NCBI RefSeq assembly: GCF_028609865.1
Contig: NZ_CP063194.1
Span: 806,001 to 870,000, forward strand
From: Corynebacterium jeddahense
GTDB lineage: Bacteria > Actinomycetota > Actinomycetes > Mycobacteriales > Mycobacteriaceae
Direction: 5' to 3'
Length of the DNA: 64,000 nucleotides
The notes under the pieces are model-generated. The model did no database searches. It had not been told where the DNA came from and saw nothing but the letters and a program-made list of their open reading frames with translations. The position numbers were made by a program, and so were the translations under genes. Positions 8,538-17,301 of the stretch are shown one piece after another. Position 1 is the first letter of the stretch, and each line of letters opens with the position of its first letter.

Positions 8538-10748
8538 ATGACGTTTTCGAAGCGCACCCTCGCGCTCAGCCTCTGCGCCGCGATCGCAACAAGCGGTGTC
8601 ACCGCACCCGACGCGTTCGGCGTCGCCGAGCAAGCCGGGGCCCAGGTCCGCGTGAATCGCGCCGCCGAAGCGGGGGAGTCCGGCTACATCAACGGCTACA
8701 TCAGGCCAGACGGCAGGGCCGAGCTCACGTACACCAAACCGGGTGCGGCAGCGCTGCCCCACAACGTCGACTTCACCCTCGAGGCGACAGTCGGCGGCAG
8801 CAAGGGCAACCCGTGGGGCTCCAGCGCCGTCCCGTCGCGAAGCGGCACGGCGGACATCGTCACCCACACACAGACCATCAACGGCGTGACCATCACGCGC
8901 ACCTTCACCATCGACGGCAACCGCGTCGAGGCCAAAGTGCACGCGCGCAACACCTCTGGCGCAACACAGGACCTCACGGTAAGCGCGAAGGTCCAGGCGG
9001 ATAGCACCGACGCGTACGATGTCAGCGCCGAATCCCCCGGTGCGACGGACGGGCGTTGGACACGCGCGCTCGAGCCGGGCGAGGAGTTCGAGGCGACCTC
9101 GACGGTCACCGTCTCCATCACCCGCGACGCGCTCGACAGCGACGGCGACGGCCTCCGCGACACGTGGGAAACTAAGGGGCTTTTGCTTGACGACGGCACC
9201 CGCCTCCCCATCAACCGCTGGGGCGCCGACCAGAACACCCCCGACCTTTACCTGCAGCTGAACTGGATGAAGTCGGAGTGGGAGACCCTAGGCTGCGACC
9301 GCAAGACGCGCTTCGAGCCGACCGCGGAGGACTTCAAGAAGTTCGCCGCCTGCGCCACGGCCAACACCAAGAGTTACGCGCCCGACCCGGCTGTGCTGCT
9401 GGAGCTCGAGCAGATCTTTGCCAAGGAAGGCATCAACCTGCACATCGACGCCGGCGATCACTACCGCAGCACAACACTCGCGAACATGTCGGACGCGCAC
9501 AGCAAGGGCGGCAAGACCGAGCCGTACGAGGCCGAGTACTTCAAGGGGCTGGACAACTACGGCAAGGCGAGGAAACTCCAGGATCAGGCCGAGCACCTGC
9601 TGGGGAACCGCAAGGCCGTGTTCCGTGCCGGGTTGATCGGCTCGCGTTTCGATAACGCATCCCGCGTGACCGGCCTGGGCCAGGTCAGCGGGTCGACGTT
9701 CTTCGTCTCCTCCGACCTACTGAGCACCGACGACCAGTTGCGTAACACTATCCTCCACGAGTTCGGCCACACCCTGGGCCTGCGCCACTGGGGCCGCGAA
9801 ACCGCCGACAACACGGCGGCGGACCTGCACTACGACTACCTCAAGGGCTACGAGTCGGTGATGAGCTACGCCCACCAGTTCGGAAACCGCGGCCTGACCA
9901 GCCAGCGAACAATGGTGGACGGGGAAATTATCCCCGGTTTCAGCGACAAGGTGAATTACACCATCCCCTCCGATTGGAACCACCTGCACCTGGCCAACGG
10001 CATCATCGGCAGCGGCGTCAAGGCCAGCCCCGACGAGCCGGAGGACATCGTCGCCGACGTGAAGTTTGAGAAAGAGGACGTCTCAGCCGACGATCTGGTG
10101 GTGGCTGCCGCCGCGCAGAACAACTACAAGGCGGGTTTCCGCATGGCGCGCGGCAGCGAGAACGACAACGGCATTGTCACCCTCTCGGGCAACAACGTCC
10201 TCCAGGGCGAACTCCTGAACCTGGGCAGCGAGCCAGACACGTTCACGGTGGAGGCGGACTACGGTGTGGGTCGCTTCAAGAACAGCTATTACATGCCCGG
10301 CATCCAAGGTAAAACTTTGGTCCGCGACGTCGACATCGCGATCTCCCCGTCCGCGTTCATCAACACACCCGTCGTGCCGGTGGAGATCACTGTCACCAAC
10401 TCGAAGGGCAACCAGGTGTTCAAGGACACATTCAAGGTTTCCGCGTTGGACTACACCCCGGAGGAAGCCCGCAAGGTGCTGCAGGAACTGCGCGCCACCA
10501 ACGCTGATCCGGAACTGATCAAGTTCGCCGAGGCCCGCCTGAGCGGTCTCAAAGAACCCGTGGTGCAACAGCCCAAACCGGCGCCGGCGACGCAGGTGAA
10601 GGAGACGGGGGAGGAGAAGGGATCGTCGTCAAGCGAAGGCCCCGTGTCCACCTGGGCGATCGTTCTAGGTTCGCTGCTAGGCGTGCTCGGCCTCGGTGCC
10701 CTTGGGTTCGGCTGGGCCGTCAATCAAGGCATAATCCAGCTGCCGTAG
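8538..10748 (+). CDS. secreted, membrane-anchored metzincin-type zinc metalloprotease (module 1)
   Basis: 736 aa with signal peptide (TLALSLCAAIATSGVTAPDAF). An N-terminal beta-sandwich of about 190 residues is followed by a calcium loop DSDGDGLRDTWE near residue 200 and the linker WGADQNTPDLYLQLNWMKSE common in secreted bacterial metalloproteases. The catalytic motif HEFGHTLGLRH starts at His407 (HExxHxxGxxH, zinc ligands His407, His411, His417; base Glu408) and a Met-turn SVMSY follows near 440, so this is a complete metzincin site. A C-terminal beta domain, a low-complexity linker, one membrane helix and the tail VNQGIIQLP end it. It starts 12 bases after the preceding surface gene: likely one operon. 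Substrate unknown; the neighbouring stalk proteins are candidates. Confidence 0.87.
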   Translation: MTFSKRTLALSLCAAIATSGVTAPDAFGVAEQAGAQVRVNRAAEAGESGYINGYIRPDGRAELTYTKPGAAALPHNVDFTLEATVGGSKGNPWGSSAVPSRSGTADIVTHTQTINGVTITRTFTIDGNRVEAKVHARNTSGATQDLTVSAKVQADSTDAYDVSAESPGATDGRWTRALEPGEEFEATSTVTVSITRDALDSDGDGLRDTWETKGLLLDDGTRLPINRWGADQNTPDLYLQLNWMKSEWETLGCDRKTRFEPTAEDFKKFAACATANTKSYAPDPAVLLELEQIFAKEGINLHIDAGDHYRSTTLANMSDAHSKGGKTEPYEAEYFKGLDNYGKARKLQDQAEHLLGNRKAVFRAGLIGSRFDNASRVTGLGQVSGSTFFVSSDLLSTDDQLRNTILHEFGHTLGLRHWGRETADNTAADLHYDYLKGYESVMSYAHQFGNRGLTSQRTMVDGEIIPGFSDKVNYTIPSDWNHLHLANGIIGSGVKASPDEPEDIVADVKFEKEDVSADDLVVAAAAQNNYKAGFRMARGSENDNGIVTLSGNNVLQGELLNLGSEPDTFTVEADYGVGRFKNSYYMPGIQGKTLVRDVDIAISPSAFINTPVVPVEITVTNSKGNQVFKDTFKVSALDYTPEEARKVLQELRATNADPELIKFAEARLSGLKEPVVQQPKPAPATQVKETGEEKGSSSSEGPVSTWAIVLGSLLGVLGLGALGFGWAVNQGIIQLP

Positions 10749-10763
10749 ACCGAAAGGACGCGC

Positions 10764-11537
10764 ACGAAGTACGAGAACATCCTGACCGAAACCCGCGTCC
10801 GCGTCGCCCTGATCACGCTGCACCGCCCCAAGGCGCTCAACGCGCTGAACAGCGACATGATGCGCGAGGTCACCACCGCGGTCGCCGAGTTCGACGCGGA
10901 CGAGGGGATCGGCTGCATCGTCATCACCGGCTCCGAGAAGGCGTTCGCCGCCGGCGCGGACATCAAGGAGATGGCTCCGAAAAGTGCGACCGAGATGGAC
11001 CGCCTCGACTACTTCGCCAACTGGGAGGACATCAGCCGCGCGCGCACGCCGATCATCGCCGCGGTGAACGGCTACGCGCTCGGCGGAGGCTGCGAGCTGG
11101 CAATGATGTGCGACTTCATCCTCGCCGGCGACGGCGCCAAGTTCGGCCAGCCCGAGGTCAACCTCGGCATCTCGCCGGGCATCGGCGGCTCACAGCGCCT
11201 CACGCGCGCCGTGGGCAAGGCGAAGGCGATGGAAATGTGCCTCACCGGCCGCCACATCGACGCCGAAGAGGCGGAGCGCGCCGGCCTCGTCGCGCGGATC
11301 GTGCCCGCAGCACAGCTTCTCGACGATGCCCTCGACACCGCCCAGACCATCGCCTCCAAATCCCTCGTCGCCACCGCCGCGATCAAGGAAGAAATCAACG
11401 TGGCGCAGGAAACCACGTTGAGCCAGGGCCTGCTGTTTGAGCGCCGCCGCTTCCACGCGCTATTCGCGTCGGAGGACCAGAAAGAAGGCATGGCCGCGTT
11501 TGTGGAAAAGCGGGAGCCGAACTTCACGCACCGCTAG
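10764..11537 (+). CDS. enoyl-CoA hydratase/isomerase (crotonase), probable ACG start
   Basis: Hydrates trans-2-enoyl-CoA in beta-oxidation. The crotonase motifs are present: AGADIKEMA (oxyanion hole), [17 protein letters not shown] and [20 protein letters not shown], with both catalytic Glu residues. Homology extends upstream of the first ATG (10857) through [20 protein letters not shown]. That stretch is open back to the previous gene's stop but holds no ATG, GTG or TTG. AAGGA at 10754-10758 is 5 bases before ACG at 10764, where family members begin M-x-YENI. Starting there gives 257 aa, the normal length; starting at 10857 gives 226 and removes strand 1. A CTG at 10782 is the other option. 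Confidence 0.85.
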   Translation, partial: TKYENILTETRVRVALITLHRPKALNALNSDMMREVTTAVAEFDADEGIGCIVITGSEKAFAAGADIKEMAPKSATEMDRLDYFANWEDISRARTPIIAAVNGYALGGGCELAMMCDFILAGDGAKFGQPEVNLGISPGIGGSQRLTRAVGKAKAMEMCLTGRHIDAEEAERAGLVARIVPAAQLLDDALDTAQTIASKSLVATAAIKEEINVAQETTLSQGLLFERRRFHALFASEDQKEGMAAFVEKREPNFTHR

Positions 11538-11573
11538 CCGTGCGGCGCGCCTACAGCGCCTACTGTGGGGCGC

Positions 11574-12323
11574 ATGGCTGAAACACTCAACGACAAGGTA
11601 GTAATCGTCACCGGCGGCGCGGCAGGCATCGGCGGCGGCATCACCCGCACGCTCGTCGCCCGCGGCGCCAAGGTTGTGGCGGTGGACATTAACGACGATG
11701 CCGGTGCTGCCCTAGAGCAGGAACTCGGTGACTCCGTGGTGTTCATCAGCGGCGACGTGAGCAAGCCGGAGACTGCGGCGCAGGCAGTTGATACGGCCGT
11801 GAGCACGTTTGGTCGACTGAATGGTGTGGTGAACAACGCGCACGCGTCGCGCCAGAAGCCGTTCACTGATCTCGAGCAGGCTGACTGGGACCTGTCCTTC
11901 GGCACCGGTTTCGAGGCGACGAAGAACTTCATGCTCGCCGCGTACCCGCAGCTGAAGACGGCCGGCGGTTCCATCGTGAACTTCTGCTCTGGCGCCGGCA
12001 TCAACGGCCAGCCCACTCAGGCCGCCTACGCGGCGGCGAAGGAGGCGATCCGCGGCCTTTCGCGCGTGGTGGCCAACGAGTGGGCGGCGGATAACATCCG
12101 AGTCAACGTCGTCGGCCCGATGGCGATGACGGAGGGCGTACAGAAGTGGTCCGAAGCCGCGCCCGAGCTGTACCAGCAGTCGCTCCAGCGCATCCCGCTC
12201 GGCCGCTTCGGCGACCCGGAGACGGATGTCGCGCCGGTGGTGGCGTTCCTGATCAGCGATGACTCTAAGTACGTCACCGGTCAAACCATCATGGCCGACG
12301 GCGGCACCAACAAGGTGTACTAA
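11574..12323 (+). CDS. short-chain dehydrogenase/reductase (SDR)
   Basis: 249 aa classical SDR acting with NAD(P)(H). The Rossmann motif TGGAAGIGGGI is near residue 15, NNAH near 88, and the catalytic Ser and YAAAK are in GAGINGQPTQAAYAAAK (about residues 145-160). The C-terminal TDVAPVVAFLISDDSKYVTGQ is typical of FabG-like members. Substrate cannot be assigned. The ATG at 11574 is used because the upstream in-frame codons lack homology. It follows the enoyl-CoA hydratase by 36 bases on the same strand, so a joint fatty-acid or alcohol role is possible. Confidence 0.9.
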   Translation: MAETLNDKVVIVTGGAAGIGGGITRTLVARGAKVVAVDINDDAGAALEQELGDSVVFISGDVSKPETAAQAVDTAVSTFGRLNGVVNNAHASRQKPFTDLEQADWDLSFGTGFEATKNFMLAAYPQLKTAGGSIVNFCSGAGINGQPTQAAYAAAKEAIRGLSRVVANEWAADNIRVNVVGPMAMTEGVQKWSEAAPELYQQSLQRIPLGRFGDPETDVAPVVAFLISDDSKYVTGQTIMADGGTNKVY

Positions 12324-12328
12324 CGCCC

Positions 12329-12655
12329 CTACTTGGGGTGGACCACTTCGAAGGTCTCGCACTGAACGAGCTCGGCGTCCGAGAACTCGCGGCCGTAATA
12401 CGGGGCGACACGGGCGAAGAACGCGCGGTGTTCGCGACGCCAGCGCTCGAGTGAGAGGTCGCCCTCGCCCTCGGTAGCGGCGAAGTCTTCGGTGACCTCG
12501 AGGAAGGGGTCGACCTTGATCTCGCGGATGAGCGCGGCGGGGTCGCCGCGGCCGTCGACGACGATGTTGAGCGTGCCTTCTGTGATCGATGGGTCGAGCG
12601 GCCACGACGTGGTCGCCGTCTTTCGGCCGGCGAGTACGAGCGCAGCTCGTGTTGG
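12329..12655 (-). pseudogene. ASCH-domain protein, N-terminally broken
   Basis: The frame reads LVLAGRKTATTSWPLD, then LNIVVDGRGDPAALIREIKV, then DFAATEGEGDLSLERWRREH and VAPYYGREF to a stop at 12329. These are the conserved blocks of ASCH (PUA-like RNA-binding) proteins, including the GRKTAT motif. The usual N-terminal 35-40 residues are missing: the frame meets a TAA at 12656-12658 right before the homology, and there is no ATG, GTG or TTG between. The gene therefore appears decayed. The 67-codon frame just upstream ends at that same TAA, in the same frame. Confidence 0.7.
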
Positions 12656-12859
12656 TTAGCCAAAGATCGCGAACGCCCGCATGATCGAGTCCCACAGGCC
12701 GACGATGGAGTAGCTCAACGCGTCAAGCGACGCCTGCCACGAGGCGGCGAGGAAGTTGTTCGTCACATCGGTGGTGAGCAGGATCCGCAGATCCTCCGCG
12801 CCGGCGTGCATGTTGCGAGTGAGGACGGAACTCAAATTTATGCCCCCGATGCTACGCAC
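12656..12859 (-). CDS. small ORF upstream of the ASCH remnant, 67 aa
   Basis: A GTG-initiated frame (alternative ATG at 12808 giving 50 aa) encoding a peptide with an amphipathic-looking C-terminal half, NFLAASWQASLDALSYSIVG then LWDSIMRAFAIFG. No signal peptide, no cysteine. Its length and helical character loosely recall small corynebacterial channel-forming peptides (PorA/PorH), but I see no sequence match. It ends at a TAA that is in frame with the ASCH remnant, so it may simply be the remodelled 5' part of that dead gene. No convincing ribosome binding site. Confidence 0.35.
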   Translation of the reverse strand: MRSIGGINLSSVLTRNMHAGAEDLRILLTTDVTNNFLAASWQASLDALSYSIVGLWDSIMRAFAIFG

Positions 12860-12979
12860 CCCCTGTAGCGCGACAGGAAATAGGCCGTTATACAGCGGAA
12901 ATCACACCGGCACTGTTTGGCCGAGGGAATAAGTGCGATTAAAGTCGGTGATAACACCTAAATATTGAGGAGGCACACC

Positions 12980-14566
12980 GTGAGCACGGCCGTCAGCGGC
13001 AACGGGAACGACCCGAAGCCAACTGCGCTACAGGATCACCAGCAACCCGCCCCGACCACCGGTACCGGCAACAGCACAGCCGCCGGCGCCGGCGCAGACG
13101 CAGGTGACAAAGAACGTGGCAAAGGCAAAACGGTCGCATTCTTCCTCGCGTTCGCCGCGCTGATTGCGGTGCTGCTCATCCCGATTCCGGGCCTCGACTA
13201 CACCGGCCAGATCGCGCTTGCCATGCTCGCGTTCGCCGTGATCATGTGGGTTTCCGAGGCGGTGAGCTACCCGGTCAGCGCCGTCATGATCGTGGGCCTC
13301 ATCTCGATTTTGCTCACGTTCGCCCCCGACCCGGAGAACCCAGAGAAACTAGTCGGGTCGAAGGAAGCGCTCTCGACCGCGATGACGGGCTTCTCGTCGT
13401 CCGCGGTGGCGCTGGTGGCCGCGGCGCTCGCGCTCGCCACCGCCATGCAGGCGACCGGCCTGCACCGCCGCCTGGCGCTCTACATCTTGAAGTTTGCAGG
13501 TGAAAAGGTATCCGCCATCGTCATCGGCGCGATCGTCATTTCGATCGTGCTGGCCTTCTTCGTCCCGTCGGCGACCGCCCGTGCCGGCGCTGTCGTGCCG
13601 ATCCTGCTCGGCATGGTGGCCGCGTTCGGCCTGCCCACCGATTCGAAACTGTCCGCGCTGTTGATCATCACCGCAACCCAGGCGGTGTCCATCTGGAACG
13701 TGGGTATCAAGACCGCCGCCGCCCAAAACCTCGTGGCCATCGGCTTCATCGAAGACCAGATGGACCAGTCCGTGTCTTGGGGCCAATGGTTCATGTGGGC
13801 CGCGCCGTGGTCGGTGCTGATGTCGATCGCGCTGTATTTCATTATGCGCTGGGCGATCAAGCCGGAGACGGAGTCGATTACGGGCGGGAGGGAACTCGTC
13901 GAAAAGCAGCTTGCGGAGATGGGGCCGATGTCCGGCGCTGAGAAGCGCCTCACCGCGATCGCCATCGCCCTGCTGTTCTTCTGGGCCACCGAGGACGTGC
14001 TGCACCCGATCAGCTCCGCGGTGATCACCATCGTCGCCGTCGGCATCATGCTCATGCCGGGCGTGGGTGTGATGACCTGGAAGTACGCGCAGGAGAAGAT
14101 CAACTGGGGCACCCTCGTGGTCTTTGCCGCCGGCATTTCGCTCGGCTCGTTCCTGCTCGACACCGGCGCCGCCACCTGGCTGTCGGAGAAGACGTTCGGC
14201 GCCATCGGCCTGTCGTCCATGCCGATCATCGCCGCGATCGCGCTGGTGTCGCTGTTCAACATCGTTATCCACCTCGGCTTCGCGTCCGCGACCTCGCTCG
14301 CCTCGGCGCTCATCCCGGTGTTCATCGCGCTCGCGTCCACGCTTGACGTGCCCAACGGCGGCCTCGGCTTCGTCATTATCCAGCAGTTCGTGATCTGCTT
14401 CGGCTTCCTGCTGCCGGTCTCCGCGCCGCAGAACATGCTCGCCTACGGCACCGGCGCGTTCACCTCGAAGCAGTTCCTGCGCACCGGTATCCCGCTGACG
14501 ATCATCGGCTACCTGCTCATCCTGCTGCTCTCCGCGACGTACTGGCACTGGATCGGGCTGGTCTAA
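12980..14566 (+). CDS. DASS/SLC13-family anion transporter
   Basis: 528 aa sodium- or proton-coupled carrier of dicarboxylates, tricarboxylates or sulfate. After a hydrophilic, Gly/Thr/Pro-rich N-terminus of about 45 residues come some 12-14 hydrophobic helices. DASS hallmarks are MWVSEAVSYPVSAV (near 90), the re-entrant loop FVPSATARAGAVVP where most members have SNT, and its second copy SAPQNMLAYGTG near 490. The GTG at 12980 is chosen because GAGGAGG lies 6 bases upstream; no earlier codon has one. It stands alone with a 120-base upstream gap that holds no ORF and must carry its promoter. Confidence 0.88.
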   Translation: MSTAVSGNGNDPKPTALQDHQQPAPTTGTGNSTAAGAGADAGDKERGKGKTVAFFLAFAALIAVLLIPIPGLDYTGQIALAMLAFAVIMWVSEAVSYPVSAVMIVGLISILLTFAPDPENPEKLVGSKEALSTAMTGFSSSAVALVAAALALATAMQATGLHRRLALYILKFAGEKVSAIVIGAIVISIVLAFFVPSATARAGAVVPILLGMVAAFGLPTDSKLSALLIITATQAVSIWNVGIKTAAAQNLVAIGFIEDQMDQSVSWGQWFMWAAPWSVLMSIALYFIMRWAIKPETESITGGRELVEKQLAEMGPMSGAEKRLTAIAIALLFFWATEDVLHPISSAVITIVAVGIMLMPGVGVMTWKYAQEKINWGTLVVFAAGISLGSFLLDTGAATWLSEKTFGAIGLSSMPIIAAIALVSLFNIVIHLGFASATSLASALIPVFIALASTLDVPNGGLGFVIIQQFVICFGFLLPVSAPQNMLAYGTGAFTSKQFLRTGIPLTIIGYLLILLLSATYWHWIGLV

Positions 14567-14949
14567 ACCAGCACGAGCCCCAGGTGCAGGCTGGAAAGCT
14601 CGTGCTCGCCGGGGCCGGGCGGCAGCGCGGCGAGCTCGGCGGCCGTCTCGGGCGTCACGGGGATGATCCACCCCAGCTTCGGGTCGAGCACCGGGTCGGC
14701 GGCCTGCTTTACCGGCACGAACGTCACCGCGCGCTCGGTGGGGTGCGTCAGCTGCACGGCCTTACCCATGTGCTCGAGCGCGCCCGCGGACACGGTGAGG
14801 ATCACCAGCCGTTCGTTGGAATCCGGCGAGATCCGCGCGGTGTGCACATGCAGCCTATCGACGTCTACAGCTTCCACCCGCGCCGGCACATCCACCAGCG
14901 GCGCCGGCCCGATCCCGAAAAGCTTTCGCGCGCGCTCGAGCAGTCCCAT
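14563..14949 (-). CDS. hypothetical protein, 128 aa
   Basis: I do not recognise the family. Starting at ATG 14949 gives MGLLERARKLFGIGPAPLVD, an amphipathic helix, then a beta-rich domain with charged turns and a hydrophobic C-terminus (SSLHLGLVLV). No signal peptide. The frame stays open to 15111, but the extra N-terminal codons are low-complexity and overlap the divergent YihY gene, so the later start is preferred. Its stop overlaps the stop of the DASS transporter by 4 bases. Confidence 0.65.
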   Translation of the reverse strand: MGLLERARKLFGIGPAPLVDVPARVEAVDVDRLHVHTARISPDSNERLVILTVSAGALEHMGKAVQLTHPTERAVTFVPVKQAADPVLDPKLGWIIPVTPETAAELAALPPGPGEHELSSLHLGLVLV

Positions 14950-15028
14950 GCCGCCCGAGTGTATAGGGTGGGCGCCGGGAACCGCGTCTTCCCCGGCGCG
15001 AACCGCGGCAGCATTTACAGTGGCAGGC

Positions 15029-16168
15029 ATGGGAAACGCTGGCACACCGGAGGGATTCGCGCACGCGCCGGGTTCCTCACACCTCGCCGAACTGGTCATG
15101 ACGTACGGCACGGGCGATCTCGTGGTCTCGCCGCACGACTACGAGTCGCCCCTCGGGCGCCGCAACCGGCTCACGCGGGCCGGGTGGAAGTTGGTGTTCC
15201 GGCGCGTTGTCACGGATTTCACTAACGACGCCATGGTGGACCGCGCCGCCGCAATGACGTACTACACGCTGCTGTCCGTCGCGCCGATGCTGCTCGCCGG
15301 CTACTCCATCTTCAGCTTGCTCATGCCGCGTGAGGAGGACGCGCCGGATTCGCTGCTGGCGGAGCTCATCCAGACCTACGTCCCGGCGGAGCTGCAGGCA
15401 GATGCGTTGAAGTTGTTGTTGACGATTGTCGGGACGCCGTCGCAAAGCACAATCGCCCTGACGGTGTCCGTGGTGATCTCGCTGCTCTCCGCGTCGGGGT
15501 ACGTGCGCTCGTTTTCGCGCAGCGCGAACCTGATTTACGGGCGCACCGAGGGCAGGCCGATCGCGGTGACGTGGGCGACGATGTGGATGGTCACGCTCGT
15601 GCTGGTGGTCGGCGCGGTGGTCATCGTGCTCGGCGCGCTGCTTACCGACGGCATCGTCGGCGCCGTGCTCGGCCCCATCGCGCGCCCGCTGCACCTGGAG
15701 GAGCAGCTGGAATACCTCACGTCGATTTTTCTCCCGGTGTGGGACTGGCTGCGCGGGCCGGTGATCGCTGTCGTCGCCATCGCGCTGGTGAGCGTGCTCT
15801 ACCACTTCACGCCGAACGTGCGGCCTGGGCGCTTCCGGCTGCTCACGCTCGGCTCGGCGCTGGCGCTCGCCGTGGTCGCGGTGCTGTGGGTGGGCTTCGG
15901 CTGGTACCTGCGGCTCGTGGGTATCCGCAGCACGTACGGGGCGTTCGGGTCGGTGCTCGCGGTGTTGGTGCTGGTGTGGGCGATGAACGTCGTGCTGCTC
16001 GAGGGCGTGAAGATCGACGCCGAGGTGCTGCGCGCGAAGGAGCTGCAGGCGGGCATCGATTCGCGCCGCTGCATCCAGGCGCCTCCGCGGTCCAGCAACG
16101 GGGCGGCGTGGCGGCTGCAGACGCGGCGGTGGACGGACCGGGCGGCGCAAGAAATCTTAGACAGTTGA
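15029..16168 (+). CDS. YihY/BrkB-family membrane protein
   Basis: 379 aa inner-membrane protein. The family pattern is clear: AAAMTYYTLLSVAPMLLAGY (first helix), LSASGYVRSFSRSANLIYGRTEGRP in the middle, and near the C-terminus GSALALAVVAVLWVGFGWYL, the loop RSTYGAFGSVLAVLVLVW and a helix ending LEGVKIDAEVL. These proteins were once called tRNA-processing RNase BN, wrongly; their role is unknown. The ATG at 15029 (MGNAGTPEGF) is taken because no homology extends upstream; ATG 15098 is an alternative. It is divergent from the 128-aa hypothetical gene with 79 bases between. Confidence 0.85.
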   Translation: MGNAGTPEGFAHAPGSSHLAELVMTYGTGDLVVSPHDYESPLGRRNRLTRAGWKLVFRRVVTDFTNDAMVDRAAAMTYYTLLSVAPMLLAGYSIFSLLMPREEDAPDSLLAELIQTYVPAELQADALKLLLTIVGTPSQSTIALTVSVVISLLSASGYVRSFSRSANLIYGRTEGRPIAVTWATMWMVTLVLVVGAVVIVLGALLTDGIVGAVLGPIARPLHLEEQLEYLTSIFLPVWDWLRGPVIAVVAIALVSVLYHFTPNVRPGRFRLLTLGSALALAVVAVLWVGFGWYLRLVGIRSTYGAFGSVLAVLVLVWAMNVVLLEGVKIDAEVLRAKELQAGIDSRRCIQAPPRSSNGAAWRLQTRRWTDRAAQEILDS

Positions 16169-16196
16169 ACACCCGGGTATGGGTAGGGTGGCGTCC

Positions 16197-17081
16197 ATGG
16201 CACTTATTGATCCCCGCACAAAATACCCGTCCGATTTCCCCTCCGAGCCGCGCCAGGTCAACCCCGGCCTGGACGTCAAGATGGCCACCGCACCCGACCT
16301 GGGCCAGGACTCCTACGTCGGCTCCGGCAAGCTCGAGGGCCGCCGCGCCCTGATCACCGGCGGCGATTCCGGCATCGGCGCCGCCACCGCGATCGCGTTC
16401 GCCCGCGAAGGTGCGGACGTGGCCATCTCCTACCTGCCGGAGGAGCAGGAAGATGCCGAGCGGATCGTTCAGCTCATCGAGGACGCCGGGCGCAAGGCCG
16501 TGGCCATCCCCGGCGACCTGCAGGAGCTGGAGAACTGCGTGAACGCCGTGACGAAGACGGTCGAGGACCTCGGCGGCATCGACATCCTGGTGAACAACGC
16601 CTCGCGCCAGGTGTGGAACGACGGCATCCTCAACATCTCCGACGAGGACTTCGACGCGACCATGAAGACCAACATCTACGCCGCCTTCCGCGTGACCAAG
16701 GAAGCGGTCAAGCACATGGAGCCAGGCTCGTCCATCATCTTCACCACCTCCATCCAGGCGTACGACCCGTCGAAGGAGCTGCTCGACTACGCCATTACAA
16801 AGGCCGCGTTCAACAACTTTGCCAAGGGCCTGTCCGGGGAGTTGCTGGCGTCGAAGGGCATCCGCGTTAACGCCGTCGCCCCGGGCCCGATCTGGACCGT
16901 GATCCAGCCCGCAGAGGGCCAGCCGGCCGAGGTCGTGGACAACTTCGCGCAGGATTCGGACATCGGGCGCCCGGGCCAGCCGGCGGAGCTCGCCGGCGCG
17001 TACGTGTTCCTCGCCTCGGAGGCCGCGTCCTACGTCTCGGGCGAGACGCTCGCGGTCACCGGCGGCGCGCTGACGCCGTAG
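16197..17081 (+). CDS. SDR-family oxidoreductase, YghA/glucose-dehydrogenase-like
   Basis: 294 aa. It has the long N-terminal extension typical of the YghA/YhdF stress-associated SDRs (KYPSDFPSEPRQVNPGLDVK), then TGGDSGIGAATAIAFAREGA (cofactor binding), VNNASRQVW, and the catalytic Tyr-Lys pair in YAITKAAFNNF. The end SETLAVTGGALTP lacks a further C-terminal domain. It reduces or oxidises small carbonyl/alcohol substrates with NAD(P); the substrate is not evident. ATG 16197 is preferred over an upstream in-frame codon that has no homology. It starts 28 bases after the YihY stop. Confidence 0.88.
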   Translation: MALIDPRTKYPSDFPSEPRQVNPGLDVKMATAPDLGQDSYVGSGKLEGRRALITGGDSGIGAATAIAFAREGADVAISYLPEEQEDAERIVQLIEDAGRKAVAIPGDLQELENCVNAVTKTVEDLGGIDILVNNASRQVWNDGILNISDEDFDATMKTNIYAAFRVTKEAVKHMEPGSSIIFTTSIQAYDPSKELLDYAITKAAFNNFAKGLSGELLASKGIRVNAVAPGPIWTVIQPAEGQPAEVVDNFAQDSDIGRPGQPAELAGAYVFLASEAASYVSGETLAVTGGALTP

Positions 17082-17121
17082 CGCGGGTTGGCGCGGCCTC
17101 GCTCCGCCGTCTCGGCTGCAG

Positions 17122-17186
17122 ATCCAGCTACCAAGACCCAGCTAATCGCCCCTAGGAGCCGAATAGCTGGGTCTTATTAGCTGGAT
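17122..17186. repeat. 65-bp long hairpin between SDR and patatin genes
   Basis: Arms of 23 bases (17122-17144 and 17164-17186) pair at 21 positions around a 19-base loop. Each arm holds two AGCTA/TAGCT units (CCAGCTA and GACCCAGCTA), so it is a compound inverted repeat. No T-run follows. It may terminate the SDR transcript or be a small repeat element. Confidence 0.7.
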
Positions 17187-17200
17187 TTGGCGATTTGGGT

Positions 17201-17256
17201 GGGCCGGCGCCGGGCCGGGCCGGGCCGAGCCGCGCCAGAGCCGAGCCGCGCCGGCG
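17201..17256. repeat. GC-only low-complexity tract
   Basis: Imperfect repetition of GGGCC and GAGCCGCGCC units upstream of the patatin gene, almost devoid of A and T. It can fold strongly and leaves only about 40 bases for a start region. Confidence 0.6.
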
Positions 17257-17301
17257 CTCCCGCGAGCCGGACCCCGTCGCCGGGGGCGTAGGCTCGCGGG
17301 C

